Assembly (NCBI GenBank): GCA_003427395.1
Contig: BFEA01000110.1
Location: 2,426,621-2,458,971 of the forward strand
Direction of reading: 5' to 3'
Length of the DNA stretch: 32,351 nt
Source of the DNA: Chara braunii
Lineage: Eukaryota > Streptophyta > Charophyceae > Charales > Characeae
Under the pieces are notes generated by a model, which searched no databases, was not told the DNA's origin, and saw nothing but the letters and a program-made list of their open reading frames with translations. Positions 19,453-29,452 of the stretch are shown here, piece by piece (the first letter of the stretch is position 1; each line of letters opens with the position of its first letter). Position numbers and translations under genes: made by a program.

Positions 19453-20585
19453 GGAGGGAGAGGCGAACGACCGGTGCGGGCCGCTACAACCCGTCGGTTC
19501 AGGAGGACCGGCCCTGCCAGCCATGACCTCGGCACGAAGTCGAGTATAGTGGCCATCGCCAACCATCCCACTCAGCACCAAGGCTGAGTCAACCCACTAC
19601 CCAGGTAGTAGGGGGGACATGGAGGCGACTTGGCAGGTACCTATGGGGATTCGGACAGGCGTTCGACGCCCTGTTCTTGAGGGACCACAGTGCGCCTCGG
19701 CCTACCTAGACTCCGTTGTCAGGGATGCTACAGCAAACAGCCTCTGACGCCTGGAAGCTTGGGGAAAGGCCACCTGAGTGGCTACATAGGTAATCTCGCA
19801 TATCCAGCCCCCACCTTCATGCTACCCCCCCATCCAACTAGTCTACACCCCTCTCTTGACCCCACCCATCATCCCCTCCAGTCCTCTTCTTGCCCTCCAA
19901 GCATTTCGGTCCTCATCCTGACACAAACTACCCCCTGTGACTTGGGCCACGCTTGCCAGTTGAGTGCGACCCCTATCCCGACCAATATCACCGGACTTGA
20001 TCCCCAACATAGAGCTCCTGTTGTCGCCTCCATTAGCCACAGTTTCCGATTCCATCCAAATTCCCATGCATAACCTCCCCGCCCATCTTCCTGCCCAATT
20101 TGCACCGCCCCTTCTCTCCTTCTTTCATCCTTCCCTACCATGTTCTCCATGACTTTACCACTCCCGCCTTGACCTTCACCTCTACCCCATCCACCAGTAT
20201 TCGGTTACGATCCTAAACACCAGTGATCCCTTGTCCTACCGTCTCCCCCTTGCGTGGCGATTACCCGGTCCCAATCCCGACTTGGCCCCCTTAGTCCCGA
20301 CCTCGAATCCTTTAGCAGTGCCCAAGCCCTAACCCAGACCTAAATTCTCTCCTGCCCCCTGCACCCCTCCACTTTCAACAGTCGTTTTTGTAACCCCCTT
20401 AAACTTGAGTTAACTACCGTCCCCCCCCGCCACCCATATCAACCCTACCCCCGATCCCAACCTATTCCTTATATATCTTCTCCCCCCCCCCAATCCCTGG
20501 TCCAACCTCAACTCTTCATATACTCCCCTCCCCACCCCACAGGCCTACCCCGGTCCTCATTAATGCTTCACCCCGATCTCCCCAG
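19453..20585 (+). other. LINE 5' UTR, C-rich
   Basis: Starts GGAGGGAGAGGCGAACGACC. From about 19800 the plus strand is strongly C-rich and G-poor with many CCC runs. Frames here (for example 19690-20073) read as Pro/Ser/His-rich text without a domain, so I treat the region as untranslated. In L1 elements the internal promoter lies here. Confidence 0.6.
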
Positions 20586-22270
20586 ATGTATGCACCCATC
20601 CCCCCTACGCGGGGCCCGCAGACTGCACCGCAACCCAACCAAGCCACAGCTCAGGCACAAGGGATGGCTCCCGCAGACATAACTCGAATCCACACTTTGT
20701 TGGATTCGCGCTATGACGATGGCATCTTCCCTGAAGCTACCTTCTCGCATGGGATGTCGAGATAGTTGATGGAGTCGGCTATCTCAACCTCAATGAAGAG
20801 GTAGATACCGCTACTGTGAACTGGCTAAAGGCACGAACGGTCATTGTCATTTTTGACACACGCGCAGCAAGCCTTTCCTTAGCACAGAGGGAACAGTTTC
20901 CGAATTTTTGAGGATGCATGGTATCAGGACCCTAATTTCAACCCCTCGCAGAGACGGGGTCGCACTCACCGAGAGGGCCCTAATGTAATGTCGTATGTTG
21001 CACGTACTCAGAGGATTGCACAATGGATGTTGATTAAGGGCCAAGATTTTATCCCATCTAGGGACGGCCCCATCCGTGTTACTTTTTGCCCCTGGATGAC
21101 TCAACAGGAACTCGCTGAGACAAACAGAATCAGCCGCCAAGTACTGCATTATTGCTCTCCGGGTACCACTCGGAGCTCTTTTCTCCCTCCGATATGCGAT
21201 CCAAAATCTAATGGGCCCTATCGTACACATGCACCCCCCGGATAGGAAGGAGGATGAGCCTCGCCTGGGTAATGTCAAAATTGACTGTGACCCGGTGGTC
21301 AGAGACACATTCCAGGAATGGTTCGTAATCAGGCGACCGAACGGGCAGGCAATGCAAATTCCGTTTGCAAACCAAGACACGCCTTTTTGTCAGAAGTGCC
21401 TATGGTGGTACCATGACGAATTTGACCCAGACTGCCCTCGTTTTCAGGAGCCGATGCCAGCAGGGAGACGTACCCGGGGTAGAGGCCGAGGTAGAGGCCA
21501 GACAGGAGGACGGGGTTGCCCCCGCCCCCAACCGCGGTAGGCCAATGCCAGGTAGCCTCACGGACCGATGGGCCAATCCCCAGCACCGCAACAGCATCCA
21601 CCCATCCCATCTTATCAACCAGTCCCTCTTCAGCCAATTCTTCACAACCCTCGGCAAGTATCTGGGCTGCTGCGGTCTGCAGCCGCCTCAGCTCAACCTT
21701 TGCACAATTCCTCCCACATTCTTGAGATTCCGTGCATGTCAGAACCGCCGACCCAGCAGGGTGTAATGGTTCCTTATCACCACCGTGCAGCGCCACACCA
21801 GCAAAACCTTGTTCATCCGCTGCGCCTGGGCTCTTTTGCTCCCACGGCATCCAACCACAGCCTTGGCACTTGGGCCCAACCAGGCCCTTCCCAGCACATA
21901 CCCCCAACCAGCCACATTCCCTCTGCAGTTTACTACCAGGGCTCGACTTTCACTCGCTCCCCCCCCCACATATCCTTGGTTAGACCACCGCCTCCCCCCC
22001 CACTTCAGCTTGAAACCCCTCTCCACAGTTCCCACCCACAGCCCCCTCAGCCACACTTCTCCCAATCATTGCAGACTGTCCCATCGCACTACCCGGGTCT
22101 ACCAACTATAACACATACCGCCGCCCCACTCGCTATCACGACAGCCATAAGTACAGGCCCCAGTATCCCTCGCCATTATGTTACCACACATCACAATCCA
22201 GCCTATGCCCCACAACCCTCTCGAAACCCCCCACCACCACTCTACCTCCGTAATGCCAGTCTCCACTGAG
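20586..22270 (+). pseudogene. LINE ORF1 (gag-like), N-terminal and zinc-knuckle part, broken
   Basis: Begins at ATG 20586 in frame 3 with a Pro/Gln/Ala-rich leader and LLDSRYDDGIFPEATF, stopping at 20763. It continues in frame 2 (VDGVGYLNLNEEVDTATVNW) to about 20908, in frame 3 (FEDAWYQDPNFNPS onward) to about 21235, then in frame 1. The zinc knuckle Cys-x2-Cys-x4-His-x6-Cys lies at 21388-21434, followed by an Arg/Gly-rich stretch and an in-frame TAG at 21538. Frame 1 then runs on as a Pro/His/Gln-rich linker to 22269. ORF1 proteins bind LINE RNA. The breaks are decay; introns are unlikely in a LINE transcript. Usual plant ORF1 knuckles are CX2CX4HX4C, so the longer last spacing is notable. 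Confidence 0.75.
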
Positions 22271-23191
22271 CTGGCCTCCACTCAGGTGGCCCTCCACGTA
22301 CCCACAGGCGTCACAGGGGAACGGTCTGAGCCGATAGGCAGCGGAACGGCAGCAGCAGATGCAGTTATGAGGGACGCAAGACAGTCAAGACTCACTCCGA
22401 TGAAGCAATGCCGCATCAATGAAGACGGAGCGGGATGTGCAACGCAGGAAGAGGAGGAGGGCGAATTGGACTTTTTTGCAGTCCCTACGAGCAACCCGCA
22501 GATGCAGACCTTGGCCTTGGGGGGTCAGTTACCTGCCCTACAGCCGGCCAATAAGGACCTGGCTGCTCAGCCATCTAGCAGCAGACCTCTGGCGAACGCA
22601 GTGCGACATCAGCTCGTCCTGTTATGCTTTATGATGACTCCGTAAGGTTCCAAATTTATGGCCAGAAGGAACAAGCGAGGTGTGCTGGCGATTCCCACAG
22701 TTGCGGTGAGCTCATCTCCCACAACAAAGGAGGCAATAAAAGTTGTGGTCAGTACCTTTATTGTCGACCGTTTCCCATACAGATTGGTCCCTGGTATTCG
22801 TATTGGGAGGAAGACGGTTCCAGCAGCGGCCGGCGGTAACTGGCACTTCTCTATTGGAGTGCTAGATGTGAGAATCAGCTTGGACACAGCGGCGTTGCTA
22901 GCCACCCAAGGGGTGGTTTGGCTCCCCTCCACGTGGCTGGCTACCACGGCAATTGAGGAGCTGCAGGAGACCTTTTTGATAGACGATGTCAATGCCAAGC
23001 TGGTCGCCGAATACTGTGTCTCCTTGGCAGCTGACAAACAGCCACACTCGACCGGCTTTCGGAATCTTCTCCTAGCACCCTGGACCAGCCCAGCAGAAAC
23101 GGACAGCTCCAGACGGAGGACACCCAGACAACAAGAGGAAGATAATCGGCGGATCCAACACTGTGCCGCCTCCGATGCAGTCAATGTCTAG
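22178..23191 (+). pseudogene. LINE ORF1 C-terminal part, unrecognised domain
   Basis: Frame 2 is open 22178-22645 and again 22658-23191. The first part is Ala/Gln/Glu-rich (CATQEEEEGELDFF). The second has a compact, globular-looking composition (VVVSTFIVDRFPYRLVPGIR, then GNWHFSIGVLDVRISLDTAA, then EELQETFLIDDVNAKLVAEY) and ends in a basic tail (SSRRRTPRQQEEDNRR). The break near 22620-22660 is either a stop (TAA 22643) or paired frameshifts, because frame 1 reads LYDDSVRFQIYG there. I do not recognise the domain. Its place between the zinc knuckle and the endonuclease makes it an extra C-terminal ORF1 domain. Its TAG stop at 23189 overlaps the ORF2 start. Confidence 0.6.
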
Positions 23192-26100
23192 TCTCCGGTT
23201 GGCAACATGGAACGTGAGAGGACTGGGTGACACTTCGGGTAAGCACAAGAAGGCCCGCCTGAAGACATGGATGCATGATCAAAGGGTGCAAGTTCTTTTG
23301 CTGCTAGAGATCAAATTGGATGAATTAAAAATCACTCAATTGGGCACTTGGTGGCGAGGCCCACAACTTTGGTCTCCCGCTGACGGGACCAAAGGAGGTT
23401 GCGCCATTCTTTTCCATCGCAATCTAGAACTTGAGATTTTGGACCAAGACGCAGAAGAGTGGGTGTTGATGTCGGCTTATGCGCCTTCAGAGCCAAGGGA
23501 GCGACGAGCTTTTTTAGAAGAACTCCCAACATTGGTCCCAGCAGCGGACAACCTTCTCCTCGCCGGAGACTTTAATGTGGTGCTCACACCAGGTTTCGAC
23601 TCTCAAGAGGTCACCCCCAGGAAGACTGATGCCTTAATGCTCTCTAACTTCATGGCTGGCCGCAGTCTAGTTGACACATTCTGGACTACCCATCCGGGGG
23701 AACCAGGTTATACCTGGTTCTCGTCCCAGATTGTTGCAGATCGCCAATCTCCAAGGCGAAGGCTGGATCTGATTCTAGCAGTAGGTGCGCCCTGGGACGC
23801 ACTCACGGGGGTGGAGCAATCAATTGAGTCTATGTCCGATCATCGACCGGTGATGGCCTGCTTCAGATTGGCAAGGCATTTGTTGAGGGGCCCAGGTACG
23901 TTTCGGCTGAACACGGAGCTACTCAAAGACCCCAACGTGCTGCAATGGGTGGAAGGGCACTGGAATAGTTGGCAAAAAGAGAAGGACGGATTTGCCTCGG
24001 AGGAGGAATGGTTGCAAACTGGTTTTCGGATTGTTACATGAGCTCTGGATGTTTTCTCCAGGATCAAAGCCAGGGGCAGGAGACAGGAGGAGGAAAAATA
24101 CAGATCTATTATTGCTGAAGCAGAAGCGGAGCTGGACAAAAATCCCCTCACAGAGCTCTATTGGCAGCATCAAAGAGACCGCGCTCTCCAAGGTCTAGAA
24201 GCCATCCAGATTCAGCAGCAAGTGTTGTGGGCCACCAGAGCGCAAGAGCGGGGCATGATGACAGGCGATCGCATGTCAAAGGACACCTTCAAGTGAATCC
24301 ATCCGCCAAATCCCCATAGTCTTATGAGGGAATTGCACCACCCCTTCTACCAGGAGGCCCCTACAGTCGAGGACTCTGCTGCAATAGGCGAGTACGCACT
24401 TGCCTATTTTAAGGACATTCTTACTTCAAGAAGGCCACCTGACATCCCGCTGCAGCAGCTAAGAGAGGAAAACGATTTATGGCGGCACACAACAGCAGCA
24501 CTCCCAACGGAGGTCAGCAGGCAACTGGAGGCACCATTCACCTTGGAGGAGTTGTGGCAAACAATCAAGTGTATGGCCAGGGGAAAGAGCCCCGGATCTG
24601 ATGGTCTTCCGATTGAATTCTATGAAGCTACTTGGGAACACACCGGACCAATCTTGTTGAACTGCTACAACCAACTGGTGCAAGGCAACACCCTCACCGA
24701 CGACATGAAGTTGGGCATCTTAACCTTGACTTACAAGAAAGGAGATAAGTGCAACATTCGGAACTGGCGGCCCATATCACGCCTGAACGTGTCATACAAG
24801 ATACTTGTCAACCTCCTTGCCAGAAGACTTGCACCGCATCTTCCATCGCTGGTTCATGTAGACCAAGGCGCATTCGTTCAGGGGAGATCCATTGCAGAGA
24901 ACATGCTCATGGCAGTCGGAGCGCTAGAGATAATACAGAGGGAGAATAGACAAGTTTTGGTCGCAATGCTGGACCTGGAAAAAGCTTATGACCGTGTGAA
25001 CTGGTCCTTCATCCTGGCTACGCTGGAGCACATGGGATTTGGGCCTATGTACAGACATTGGGTGCGGGAACTTTACACTGGGGCCACAGCGACAGTCAAC
25101 ATCAATGGGTTCTTGTCCCAAACGTTTTCTTTAACACGGTCCCTCAGGCAAGGCTGTCCCCTCGCATCTCTCCTGTTCGCATTGCAAATGGAGGTCCTTC
25201 TCAATGCCTACCGATCCTCCCCACGTATTCGTACGTATTCGTGGCTTGGACCTCGGGGGCGGTGACTATATGTTGACCGGAGCGATCGCTGATGACCTAT
25301 TGCTTACGATGGAAGCAACAACCGAGTCAATGCAAGAAGCCAAGAGTTTGTTGGACAGTTATGTGAAGCTATCGGAAGCCCAAGTCAACTGGGGGAAATC
25401 CATTTACTTCCTGCCAGCAGACTACGAAACGCCAGAAGCCGACTGGGGCATGCAGCGGGTTCCAACCGAGACCTCGGAAAGGTACCTGGGTCTGCAAGTA
25501 TCATTGACCAATGCACGGCCGAAGCAGCAGTCGATCCTCCGTGCTAAAACGAGGGCTAGCATCCAGAAGTGCAGGGTGGCGGTTGGAATCTCACTGGTGG
25601 GCAGAGCCCTGTTGCTAACCTCGGCAGTCTTTGCGCAGTTGTGGCACATAGCAGCCGTTTGCCTCCTGAATAAACCAACAGCCAAGCTCATCGCTTCGGA
25701 TGCTGCGCGGTACCTGTGGAAGCCGGCAGCCCAGGAAGATCAACGGGTCATCTCTAAATGTGTCTGGCACAAGGTAACGGCCCGGAAAAGTCAAGGGGGG
25801 CTAGGCATCATTGATCCCTACAAGCAGAATTTGGCCCTGTTAACTAAATGGCTACAGAAGGCAGTGACTCAGGCCGAGTGTAGAACCTGGCAACTTGTCC
25901 TTGAATATCTACTGCAACACGACCTCTCGCTCGCAAGGAAAGAGGATGTCTGGGCCACCATTTTCATGGATTCATTTCGCCGCCGACAGCTGCAATCCCA
26001 CCTGGCTGGAGCCTGCTGGACAGCCTGGAGAGTCCTGATACCTCCTCACATGAAACAACCGACCACCAGGGATGAGGTGCTTAGACAAATTTTGTTTGAT

Positions 26101-27396
26101 AATTCGGAGATCAGAGCTCCCCAGGGCGACCGGTTTGCAGCAACGGCGGCACCAGGTGCCTTCAGTAGAAGATGGACGGAGAGAAGTGTGACAAGAATAG
26201 AAGACTTATGGGATGAAGGGGAGAAGTGTTGGCGGTCGGTGGGTGACCTCAAATTGAAGCTTAGAGGCCTACCTCACATTGCAGCAAGAAGACAGCAGCT
26301 GATCTCAGCTATCCCGAAGCATTGGCAGGAGCTGTTAGCGATCGAGGCCCCCACTGAAGGCGAATGGTACCTGCATCAAGTTGAGGGGAACTCCCCTTCT
26401 ATTGTGCGGATAATGGATCAGCTGGACGACGAGACGTGGGAGGCTCAGGAGTGGAGTAGAGAAGACACATATACCCAGCCTCCCGGACTGCGCCTTGAAG
26501 GTACCATTGCCATCCGGACCCCCGTGAACCTCCAGAGCATACGAATTCATACATGTATAAAGGGGGGGGTGACTGTGCATGATCTGATTGCTGATGGGAC
26601 TCCATTGAGACGCCTTCGGGTCGACCCACAGGGCTGCTACTGGGAACCAACAGCGGGAAGCCGACTATTCCTACACCAATTTTCCACGAAACTTGGTAGA
26701 ACACTGTTCACAGAGGATGCGCGGTTTCCAGCCACAGTTGCTTATTGCTTGAATAGGCAACAACTACTGGAACGACAGATAACGGAACAGGAGCTCCGTA
26801 TGCTGTGGGACCAGCTCCCAGCACTGCCCTCTCAAAAGCTCTCTGGCTTACTCTGGCTTCTCTCCCATGCGGCAGTTCCTACATCAGTTTGCCTTTTTGA
26901 AAGGGGCATGGACATTGATACCCTCTGTAAGCGATGCGATAGTAAAGAGGAAGAGACACTCGTGCATTTGTTCTGGGCCTGCCCAGCTTCAAAACGTCTA
27001 TGGCAGTGGTGGGAGCGTCACTGGCTACAGTTTGTAGGGGACCTTCTTCCCTGGGACGTGGATTGGGCGCTCTTTGGTAAGCTTCCCAGTACGTGGTTCA
27101 AGCACATAGGAAGGGGCTACGTCGCGCAAGCCATCAGATCCATTCTCATCTGGACCATATGGGAGGACCGCAACAGCATTCTCTTCAAGCAGCAATGGTC
27201 GGACGATGCAAGCCTGATTGCAAGAATCAAGGCCTGGATCAGAGCAATGACTCGGGTCGACTGGAATAGGAAGGCAGCAGGCGGCCAATCCAAGAGAGGC
27301 AGGCATTGGTTTCTAGTTACTTGGGCCAGGGACAACAAACTTGCTGCTGTTACTCATACGGGCAAGCTGGTGATTTCCCCCTGGCTGTGGGCATGA
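23184..27396 (+). pseudogene. LINE ORF2: endonuclease, reverse transcriptase, zf-RVT; two stops and one frameshift
   Basis: Residues counted from Met at 23163. The endonuclease carries all expected active-site residues: TWNVRG (Asn17), LLEIK (Glu49), GDFN (135-138), RRLDLIL (Arg200, Asp202) and SDHRP (225-229). The frame stays the same through TGA at 24039 and TGA at 24294. RT follows: KSPGSDGLP (near 24585), NIRNWRPIS, QGAFVQGRSI, motif A MLDLEKAYDRVNW (near 24967), motif B RQGCPLASLLF (25147-25179). A 10-bp duplication at 25223-25242 then shifts frame 3 to frame 1. Motif C reads AIADD (25282-25296). Then come GGLGIIDP, RIEDLWDEG and a zf-RVT finger CX2CX9HX4C (26926-26982). No RNase H domain. 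The start at 23184 (MSSLRLATWN) is preferred because it overlaps the ORF1 stop; 23163 is also in frame. Confidence 0.93.
25223..25242 (+). repeat. 10-bp tandem duplication causing the RT frameshift
   Basis: ACGTATTCGT occurs twice in a row. Upstream in frame 3 and downstream in frame 1 the reading is good reverse transcriptase, and one unit too many accounts exactly for the shift. Confidence 0.93.
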
Positions 27397-28077
27397 AGCC
27401 CCGGTGACATAACCTCCCACCTTTTTCTTCCTCCTTTATCCCCCTTCCCTGTTTAGTAGTACTGCCTCGCATTCCCGGTCCTCTTCCTGTGAACCAGGGC
27501 ACTCGGTTCCTGTCGGCAGCCACAGTAGGCTGCACTGGGTAGGGTTGGGAGGAGAGTACCCAGGTTGTAGGTATAGGAACAGTGTTCCTCTCGAGCGAAT
27601 TAGCCCGAGGTCAGGCCGAAGTAGGCCTGGGCTAGATTAGAGTCCCCTCCCATAGTTAGGATCTCCCCCTCAACCATACCGTCTTCTTCTCACTATCTCA
27701 CCCCATACTCTTTCTTGTTCTGATCTTACCAATCTGACCTCCCCCCAGTCTCATTCCCCTCCCTTGCCACTCAGATAGTCACCCTGTAGTTGTTTGGATG
27801 GGTGGCAACAGAGGCCGTCCGCACACAGGACTTGGCCCAACTCTAAGCTTTACCAACGTACAAGTTTTGTTAAGAAAGCTTGGCCTGGTCCAAGGCGTAA
27901 TGAGGATAGACTAGTTTTTTTAATGCTCAGTTTAGTTAGTCCTTGGTGCTGTTGGATTACCAATAAGACTTTTTAAGCTAAACCGGCTGATGCTGCCGGG
28001 ATAACTCCGGTTTGATTTGTGGGGTCCCCGGCCTCGACTCATGCATTGATTGTTAATAAATTTCGATCTTCCTAAAT
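27397..28077 (+). other. LINE 3' UTR
   Basis: T/C-rich first part, then a possible stem near 27601-27633 (AGCCCGAGGTC to GGCCTGGGCT). A hairpin with 7-bp stem AAACCGG/CCGGTTT (27980-27986 with 28007-28013) lies about 65 bp before the tail. It also carries AATAAA at 28056-28061. Confidence 0.7.
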
Positions 28078-28112
28078 ATAAAAAATAAATAAATAAATAA
28101 ATAAATAAAAAA
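28078..28112 (+). repeat. (AAAT)n tail of the LINE
   Basis: About seven AAAT/TAAA units and a short A run, directly before the right target-site duplication. Confidence 0.93.
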
Positions 28113-28123
28113 TTGGACGGGTT
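28113..28123 (+). repeat. LINE target-site duplication, right copy
   Basis: TTGGACGGGTT, matching 19442-19452 in all 11 bases. Confidence 0.85.
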
Positions 28124-28201
28124 ACGAGGACTACGAAAAAATGAAAAAAAAACAAAAAAAAAAAAGGAAGCTGGGCCATGTACTCGTGGTTTAGACCACT
28201 A

Positions 28202-28306
28202 CCGTCTTCCCCCGAACATAATGCACCCTTATTTTGGCCGCATCTGACCGGAAATATAGCCTGTATACATTCATTTTTAGGGTGCGTTATGTTCGGGGGA
28301 AGACGG
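28202..28306. mobile_element. 105-bp palindromic MITE (family member B)
   Basis: Arms of 28 bp (28202-28229, 28279-28306) are inverted copies with one mismatch, starting CCGTCTTCCCCCGAACATAA. TA flanks both sides (28200-28201, 28307-28308). Length equals member A exactly. The loop shares an ATTT..GGC.GCATCT phrase with A. Near-perfect arms suggest a recent insertion. Confidence 0.88.
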
Positions 28307-28428
28307 TAGTACACCAGGGCCTGGAGGTGCCTTACTGCGCACCAAGCTTTTCCTGAGCGCACTTTTTTCACCAGTGAAAGTGTTGTACCCCTGTTCATGG
28401 ATGGGGGGGGGGCGTATTTCAGGGCCAG

Positions 28429-28474
<46 letters not shown>
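28429..28474 (+). repeat. (TTG)n microsatellite
   Basis: About 15 TTG units ending in T6. The flanks repeat: AGGGCCAG is on both sides (28421 and 28483). Confidence 0.95.
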
Positions 28475-28475
<1 letters not shown>

Positions 28476-29387
28476 TTTAATGAGGGCCAGTTATCGACTC
28501 ACGGATCGGCGATCACCAAGAGTGTGACATGCCTTCCATCAAGGCTGGGGCTGTGTACCAGTATCAGTATTGTACCCCCGTTCATGTGGCGGGGGGTGGT
28601 CATCGTTCACCGAAATCATGATTGGTCCTCCTGGCCTTTTCATGACCACCATGATGCAGGTGAGCAGGAGCGGTTTTCTTTTTTTCTATTTTAACCGGGT
28701 AGAGGGGGGAAGAGGGGGGGGGGGGGAAGGGGGGGGTGGAATGTGTTGGGGAACACCCCCAATTCTTTTACTGTATTTTGGACTTAAAGTTTGTGTGTTT
28801 TTTTATTTATAAATAAAAACGAACAATAGCAGCAGCAGTGCCTTCTGCGCCCTGTTCTGGAGGTGGAATCCTGTTTTCTTTGTTGTTGCTGCTCGACGCT
28901 GTGGATGTCCCCACTCCGCAAGCTGCAGAGGAGACCGTGGCTTTTCAGGTAAAAAGAAAAACAGAAACACAAGAGGACAAAAAAAAAAAAGAAACCAAAA
29001 AAGCGATAGTGGCTGTTGGGGAACTTGGGGGGGGGGGGCCTTTTCCTGCATCTGTTAGGCACAGGCATGCCCCCATGCCATCTGTTGGGGGGCTCCGCGC
29101 AGGTCGCTGGGAGCCTGGGAGACCTGTCTACCTGTCTCTCTCTCTGTGTTCCCGCGGTTCGTGGTTGTCAACTTGTCATTCTGCAATATGCGAATCAATC
29201 TTTCGTGTTTATCAAATTATCATGGAAGACTCCGAGTCGTTCTCAGTCTACAGATTTTGAACCACAGGTTGCCGGGAGACTCTGACTCTCCTCCCCCCTC
29301 TCTCTCTCCTCCCCCCTCTTTCTCCCCCACCCCCTCCACCTGCATGTTCTTGAATTGAATGATTCTTCTCCCTGAAAGTGGCAGAGA

Positions 29388-29390
<3 letters not shown>
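28475..29390. other. No gene recognised; G-runs and CT-rich patch
   Basis: A G-rich run at 28703-28737 holds several G6-G13 tracts on the plus strand and could form a quadruplex. The 140-codon frame at 28838-29260 starts with a signal-like hydrophobic stretch (ILFSLLLLLDAV) but soon becomes Lys/Glu low complexity; I do not accept it as a gene. 29283-29338 is CT-rich. Confidence 0.5.

Positions 29391-29449
<59 letters not shown>
29391..29449 (+). repeat. (TC)n microsatellite
   Basis: About 29 uninterrupted TC units. Confidence 0.97.

Positions 29450-29452
<3 letters not shown>

Larger units (their letters stand above)
19453..28112 (+). mobile_element. Complete but inactive LINE (L1-type, plant clade), 8.66 kb
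   Basis: Bounded by the 11-bp direct repeat TTGGACGGGTT at 19442-19452 and 28113-28123, the expected target-site duplication. In order it holds a C-rich 5' UTR, ORF1 with a zinc knuckle, ORF2 with apurinic-type endonuclease, reverse transcriptase and a C-terminal zf-RVT finger, a 3' UTR and an (AAAT)n tail. No LTRs, integrase or RNase H are seen. It is longer than most plant L1s (about 6-7 kb) because of the long 5' UTR and ORF1. It is inactive: ORF1 carries several frameshifts and stops, ORF2 two TGA codons and one shift. The intact ends indicate full-length insertion by target-primed reverse transcription. Confidence 0.92.

Noticed and set aside
19690-20073. Open frame in the LINE 5' UTR as an extra ORF
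   Set aside because: Pro/Ser/His-rich output of a C-rich strand. Frames on both strands look alike, and no domain is visible.
24039-24296. TGA recoding (selenocysteine or an altered code) in ORF2
   Set aside because: Only two TGAs, both one CpG transition from CGA, in an element that also has a frameshift and a broken ORF1. Decay is the simpler account.
28838-29260. 140-codon open frame with a signal-peptide-like start
   Set aside because: The hydrophobic start is followed by A-rich low-complexity Lys/Glu codons and then unrelated text. It spans simple repeats and has no homology I can recognise.
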